From Steromphala cineraria (taxonomy: Eukaryota; Mollusca; Gastropoda; Trochida; Trochidae): a DNA stretch of 64,000 nucleotides. Below the pieces are notes generated by a model. It had not been told where the DNA came from, made no database searches, and saw only the letters and a list, made by a program, of their open reading frames with translations. A program made the position numbers and the translations under genes. Below are positions 59,959-64,000 of this stretch, one piece after another. Location: positions 84,139,060-84,203,059 of the forward strand of contig OU744721.1 of the NCBI GenBank assembly GCA_916613615.1, written 5' to 3'. Numbering within the stretch: position 1 is the stretch's first letter; every line of letters begins with the position of its first letter.

Positions 59959-60270
59959 CTAGTATTCCATCTCTTCACTGTCATACTCCTCAGAGTCCGA
60001 CTGGCTGTTGACAGACACATAGTATCTGAGTTCGGCAATCTTCTCAGCCTTTCCACAAGCATACTCGTAGTATGCATTGCGGACACCTTCAACTGTTGCC
60101 ATTCTAAGTCGTAGGTTGTATCTGAATGAACGGTGGTTTTCTTGGCGAGCTTTGGCATAACGTTTCTGAAGACCTTCCAAGCGGTCGTTGAGGAGGACGA
60201 CCTGTTGACATGCCTTCTTGAAGCGAGTCTCGGTCTCGTAGAGTTGAGCGTACAGGTGAAACTTCTCCAT
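59959..60270 (-). CDS. Array gene copy 35: 103-residue coiled-coil/acidic-tail protein
   Basis: Intact, Gln43, with private changes Glu22 to Gln and Asp39 to Ala. Stem-loop 59887-59902, TATA 60330-60336. Its unit also has several private promoter and spacer changes. Confidence 0.73.
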   Translation of the reverse strand: MEKFHLYAQLYETETRFKKACQQVVLLNDRLEGLQKRYAKARQENHRSFRYNLRLRMATVEGVRNAYYEYACGKAEKIAELRYYVSVNSQSDSEEYDSEEMEY

Positions 60271-61517
60271 GGTATTGATAGTAGAAGCGATTCAGAAGAT
60301 CTGATGCCAAATCCATCAGGCCACGGCCATTTTATACACTGGCCATGACACGCCCTCTGTTGATGCTTGTCAAAACTTTCTCAAATATGCAGTTGCACTG
60401 ATTGGCCTGGAATCCAACGCTAGGTCCTGCCACTGGATATGTCAATTACAAGGCAATCAACATTCACTTAACTGTGTACACATGGATGACAAATATCAAC
60501 CTTGCTAGCAAGCATACCTTTTCCCATTTTTGTTGATTATTCTTTTTAATTCACTGACGGATAACTTTGCGTACTTTGAGTTAGAATGTCTGAACTTATG
60601 ATAGTTACAGTAGATTGTACAAACAAACTACTCAGAGATAATCTTGGCCAAATTTGAAAATGCACATGTCAGATATCTCTTGAGTTGTACTGATTGAGTC
60701 AGACAATGTTTGTTTAACTGTCATTGTTTAACTAGAACAAATACAGTAATAGTTTTTCTCAGTGTCTGGAGAAGAAATTATTGAGTTATTAGATATTTGT
60801 CATGGCTATGTGGTTGACTTTGAAGTACAAATGGGTGTAACTGTATGAATTATATTTTGTGTTGAATTTTCATTAGCATTCAAATATTTCTGTGGAGGAC
60901 TATTTCATTGACACTAAAAAATGAATGTCTGAAGCCTTCTGTTTAAATACAAAGAGGGAAAACAGAGAAATCACAGGAATTTCAAGTCTCCAGAAATGAA
61001 GACTTGTCTTCCGCGTTGTGTATTTAACAATTATTAGCCTTATCACAAAGAAATCTTCACACAATAGCAGTGATCTGAGAAGCCAGCGCTTGGAAATGCT
61101 GTATGGGCCGAACATAAAATTTTCAAATGCTGATTTTTGTTAAAGCGATTGTTGCTTCCAAGATACTTTTTATTATGTTTAAAAAATTGAACTGAGTTAT
61201 TATGAAGATTTTGTTCAGATCATGCTAAATTTTGTATGTTAAGTGTAGTGTGATTTTTTGGTTTAAGTAATTTTTGGAAAGATGTGTGACAAGTTAAAAT
61301 CAAGACATTTGATGAATGTATTTCAAAGGGCTTATGGGCAATTACCTTTATTTTGGGGGAGGGGTGGAAGTTGGTGTGCCTTTTGCAGGTGCGAGTTTTA
61401 GTGATGTAGTGGCTTTGATTCAAGTCATCTTTTGTGATATTTGTAAGCTCTGAGAAGAGCTGTTTAGTGTTGAAAACACTAGTTTGGAAGAACTGCATGT
61501 TGCATGTTCTTGAGTAT

Positions 61518-61829
61518 CTAGTATTCCATCTCTTCACTGTCATACTCCTCAGAGTCCGACTGGCTGTTGACAGACACATAGTATCTGAGTTCGGCAATCT
61601 TCTCAGCCTTTCCACAAGCATACTCGTAGTATGCATTGCGGACACCTTCAACTGTTGCCATTCTAAGTCGTAAGTTGTATCTGAATGAACGGTGGTTTTC
61701 TTGGCGAGCTTTGTCATAACGTTTCTGAAGACCTTCCAAGCGGTCGTTGAGGAGGACGACCTGTTCACATGCCTTCTTGAAGCGAGTCTCGGTCTCGTAG
61801 AGTTGAGCGTACAGGTGAAACTTCTCCAT
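61518..61829 (-). CDS. Array gene copy 36: 103-residue coiled-coil/acidic-tail protein
   Basis: Intact, Gln43, with the GTCGTAAGTTG marker. Stem-loop 61446-61461, TATA 61889-61895. Confidence 0.75.
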   Translation of the reverse strand: MEKFHLYAQLYETETRFKKACEQVVLLNDRLEGLQKRYDKARQENHRSFRYNLRLRMATVEGVRNAYYEYACGKAEKIAELRYYVSVNSQSDSEEYDSEEMEY

Positions 61830-63075
61830 GGTATTGATAGTAGAAGCGATTCAGAAGATCTGATGCCAAATCCATCAGGCCACGGCCATTTTATACACTG
61901 GCCATGACACGCCCTCTGTTGATGCGTGTCAAAACCTTTTCAAATGTGCAGTTGCACTGATTGGCCTGGAATCCAACGCTAGGTCCTGCCACTGGATATG
62001 TCAATTACAAGGCAATCAACATTCACTTAACTGTGTACACATGGATGACAAATATCAACCTTGCTAGCAAGCATACCTTTTCCCATTTTTGTTGATTATT
62101 CTTTTTAATTCACTGACGGATAACTTTGCGTACTTTGAGTTAGAATGTCTGAACTTATGATAGTTACAGTAGATTGTACAAACAAACTACTCAGAGATAA
62201 TCTTGGCCAAATTTGAAAATGCACATGTCAGATATCTCTTGAGTTGTACTGATTGAGTCAGACAATGTTTGTTTAACTGTCATTGTTTAACTAGAAAAAA
62301 TACAGTAATAGTTTTCTCAGTGTCTGGAGAAGAAATTATTGAGTTATTAGATTTTTGTCATGGCTATGTGGTTGACTTTGAATTACAAATGGGTGTAACT
62401 GTATGAATTATATTTTGTGTTGAATTTTCATTAGCATTCAAATATTTCTGTCGAGGATTATTTCATTGACACTAAAAAATGAATGTCTGAAGCCTTCTGT
62501 TTAAATACAAAGAGGGAAAACAGAGAAATCACAGGAATTTCAAGTCTCCAGAAATGAAGACTTGTCTTCCGTGTTGTGTATTTAACAATTATTAGCCTTA
62601 TCACAAAGAAATCTTCACACAATAACAGTGATCTGAGAAGCCAGCGCTTGCAAATGCTGTATGGGCCGAACATAAAATTTTCAAATGCTGATTTTTGTTA
62701 AAGCGATTGTTGCTTCCAAGATACTTTTTATTATGTTTATAAAATTGAACTGAGTTATTATGAAGATTTTGTTCAGATCATGCTAAATTTTGTATGTTAA
62801 GTGTAGTGTGATTTTTTGGTTTAAGTAATTTTTGGAAAGATGTGTGACAAGTTAAAATCAAGACATTTGATGAATGTATTTCAAAGGGCTTATGGGCAAT
62901 TACCTTTATTTTGGGGGAGGGGTGGAAGTTGGTGTGCCTTTTGCAGGTGCGAGTTTTAGTGATGTAGTGGCATTGATTCAAGTCATCTTTTGTGATATTT
63001 GTAAGCTCTGAGAAGAGCTGTTTAGTGTTGAAAACACTAGTTTGGAAGAACTGCATGTTGCATGTTCTTGAGTAT

Positions 63076-63387
63076 CTAGTATTCCATCTCTTCACTGTCA
63101 TACTCCTCAGAGTCCGACTGGCTGTTGACAGACACATAGTATCTGAGTTCGGCAATCTTCTCAGCCTTTCCACAAGCATACTCGTAGTATGCATTGCGGA
63201 CACCTTCAACTGTTGCCATTCTAAGTCGTAGGTTGTATCTGAATGAACGGTGGTTTTCTTGGCGAGCTTTGTCATAACGTTTCTGAAGACCTTCCAAGCG
63301 GTCGTTGAGGAGGACGACCTGTTCACATGCCTTCTTGAAGCGAGTCTCGGTCTCGTAGAGTTGAGCGTACAGGTGAAACTTCTCCAT
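63076..63387 (-). CDS. Array gene copy 37: 103-residue coiled-coil/acidic-tail protein
   Basis: Intact, Gln43. Stem-loop 63004-63019, TATA 63447-63453. Last copy in the window; the spacer above it runs to the window edge. Confidence 0.75.
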   Translation of the reverse strand: MEKFHLYAQLYETETRFKKACEQVVLLNDRLEGLQKRYDKARQENHRSFRYNLRLRMATVEGVRNAYYEYACGKAEKIAELRYYVSVNSQSDSEEYDSEEMEY

Positions 63388-64000
63388 GGTATTGATAGTA
63401 GAAGCGATTCAGAAGATCTGATGCCAAATCCATCAGGCCACGGCCATTTTATACACTGGCCATGACACGCCCTCTGTTGATGCGTGTCAAAACCTTTTCA
63501 AATGTGCAGTTGCACTGATTGGCCTGGAATCCAACGCTAGGTCCTGCCACTGGATATGTCAATTACAAGGCAATCAACATTCACTTAACTGTGTACACAT
63601 GGATGACAAATATCAACCTTGCTAGCAAGCATACCTTTTCCCATTTTTGTTGATTATTCTTTTTAATTCACTGACGGATAACTTTGCGTACTTTGAGTTA
63701 GAATGTCTGAACTTATGATAGTTACAGTAGATTGTACAAACAAACTACTCAGAGATAATCTTGGCCAAATTTGAAAATGCACATGTCAGATATCTCTTGA
63801 GTTGTACTGATTGAGTCAGACAATGTTTGTTTAACTGTCATTGTTTAACTAGAAAAAATACAGTAATAGTTTTCTCTGTCTGGAGAAGAAATTATTGAGT
63901 TATTAGATTTTTGTCATGGCTATGTGGTTGACTTTGAATTACAAATGGGTGTAACTGTATGAATTATATTTTGTGTTGAATTTTCATTAGCATTCAAATA

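Larger units (their letters stand above)
32943..64000 (-). repeat. Tandem gene array, right segment (units 18-37)
   Basis: Twenty units with a step of 1557-1559 bp, interrupted only by one short unit (copy 26, about 247 bp deleted). Intact copies carry Gln at residue 43, where most left-hand copies have Asn. Spacer markers also differ from the left block, for example TCAGATATCTC instead of TCAGATACCTC. Variants recur every three units (4674 bp) from about 49.9 kb to 62.5 kb and every two units between copies 24-25 and 26-27. The window ends in the spacer above copy 37, so the array continues. Confidence 0.97.

Noticed and set aside
1..64000. CRISPR array or plain non-coding satellite as explanation of the repeats
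   Set aside because: Units are 1.56 kb with a conserved gene, promoter and 3' element. They are not short repeats with unique spacers, nor a simple satellite.

Overview
This is animal nuclear DNA. BEL/Pao LTR retrotransposons, one of which lies intact here, are known only from metazoans. The genes show TATA and CCAAT boxes, a strong Kozak context and a metazoan-type histone 3' stem-loop, and nothing looks bacterial. A marine invertebrate such as a mollusc would fit, but that is a guess.

Almost the whole window is one head-to-tail tandem array. The unit is about 1.56 kb and all units face the same way. Each carries one short intronless gene on the minus strand for a 103-residue protein that I do not recognise. 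The protein is probably helical or coiled-coil through about residue 88 and ends in a Ser/Glu/Asp/Tyr tail. I count 37 gene copies: 29 intact, and 8 broken (four nonsense, one frameshift, three deletion). The array runs off both ends of the window.

The most striking observation is the gene architecture. In order on the minus strand there is a CCAAT box, a TATAAAA box, about 60 bp to an ACCATGG start, an uninterrupted 312-bp CDS, and a short 3' UTR of about 56 nt. Then comes a 16-nt hairpin, AGCTCT-TCTC-AGAGCT, which matches the 6-bp stem and UHUH loop of the replication-dependent histone mRNA 3' element. A purine-rich AAAAGATGA tract follows 11-19 nt later, where the U7-binding histone downstream element would lie. 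The encoded protein is not a core or linker histone. The array therefore looks like a histone-style, high-dosage, possibly S-phase or germline/early-embryo gene family that is not a histone. A conserved AATAAA about 95 nt beyond the hairpin may provide a second, polyadenylated 3' end.

Layout: 1-4804, units 1-4; 4805-6268, a non-autonomous TTAA-flanked (piggyBac-like) DNA transposon inserted upstream of copy 4; 6269-25714, units 5-17, including a four-unit block duplicated together with its internal deletion; 25715-32942, a BEL/Pao retrotransposon with 659-bp LTRs, a 5-bp target duplication and one open 1890-codon gag-pol; 32943-64000, units 18-37, with two- and three-unit higher-order duplications. 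Units 1-15 and units 17-37 form two sequence subfamilies with unit 16 as a mosaic between them, which indicates local unequal exchange and gene conversion.
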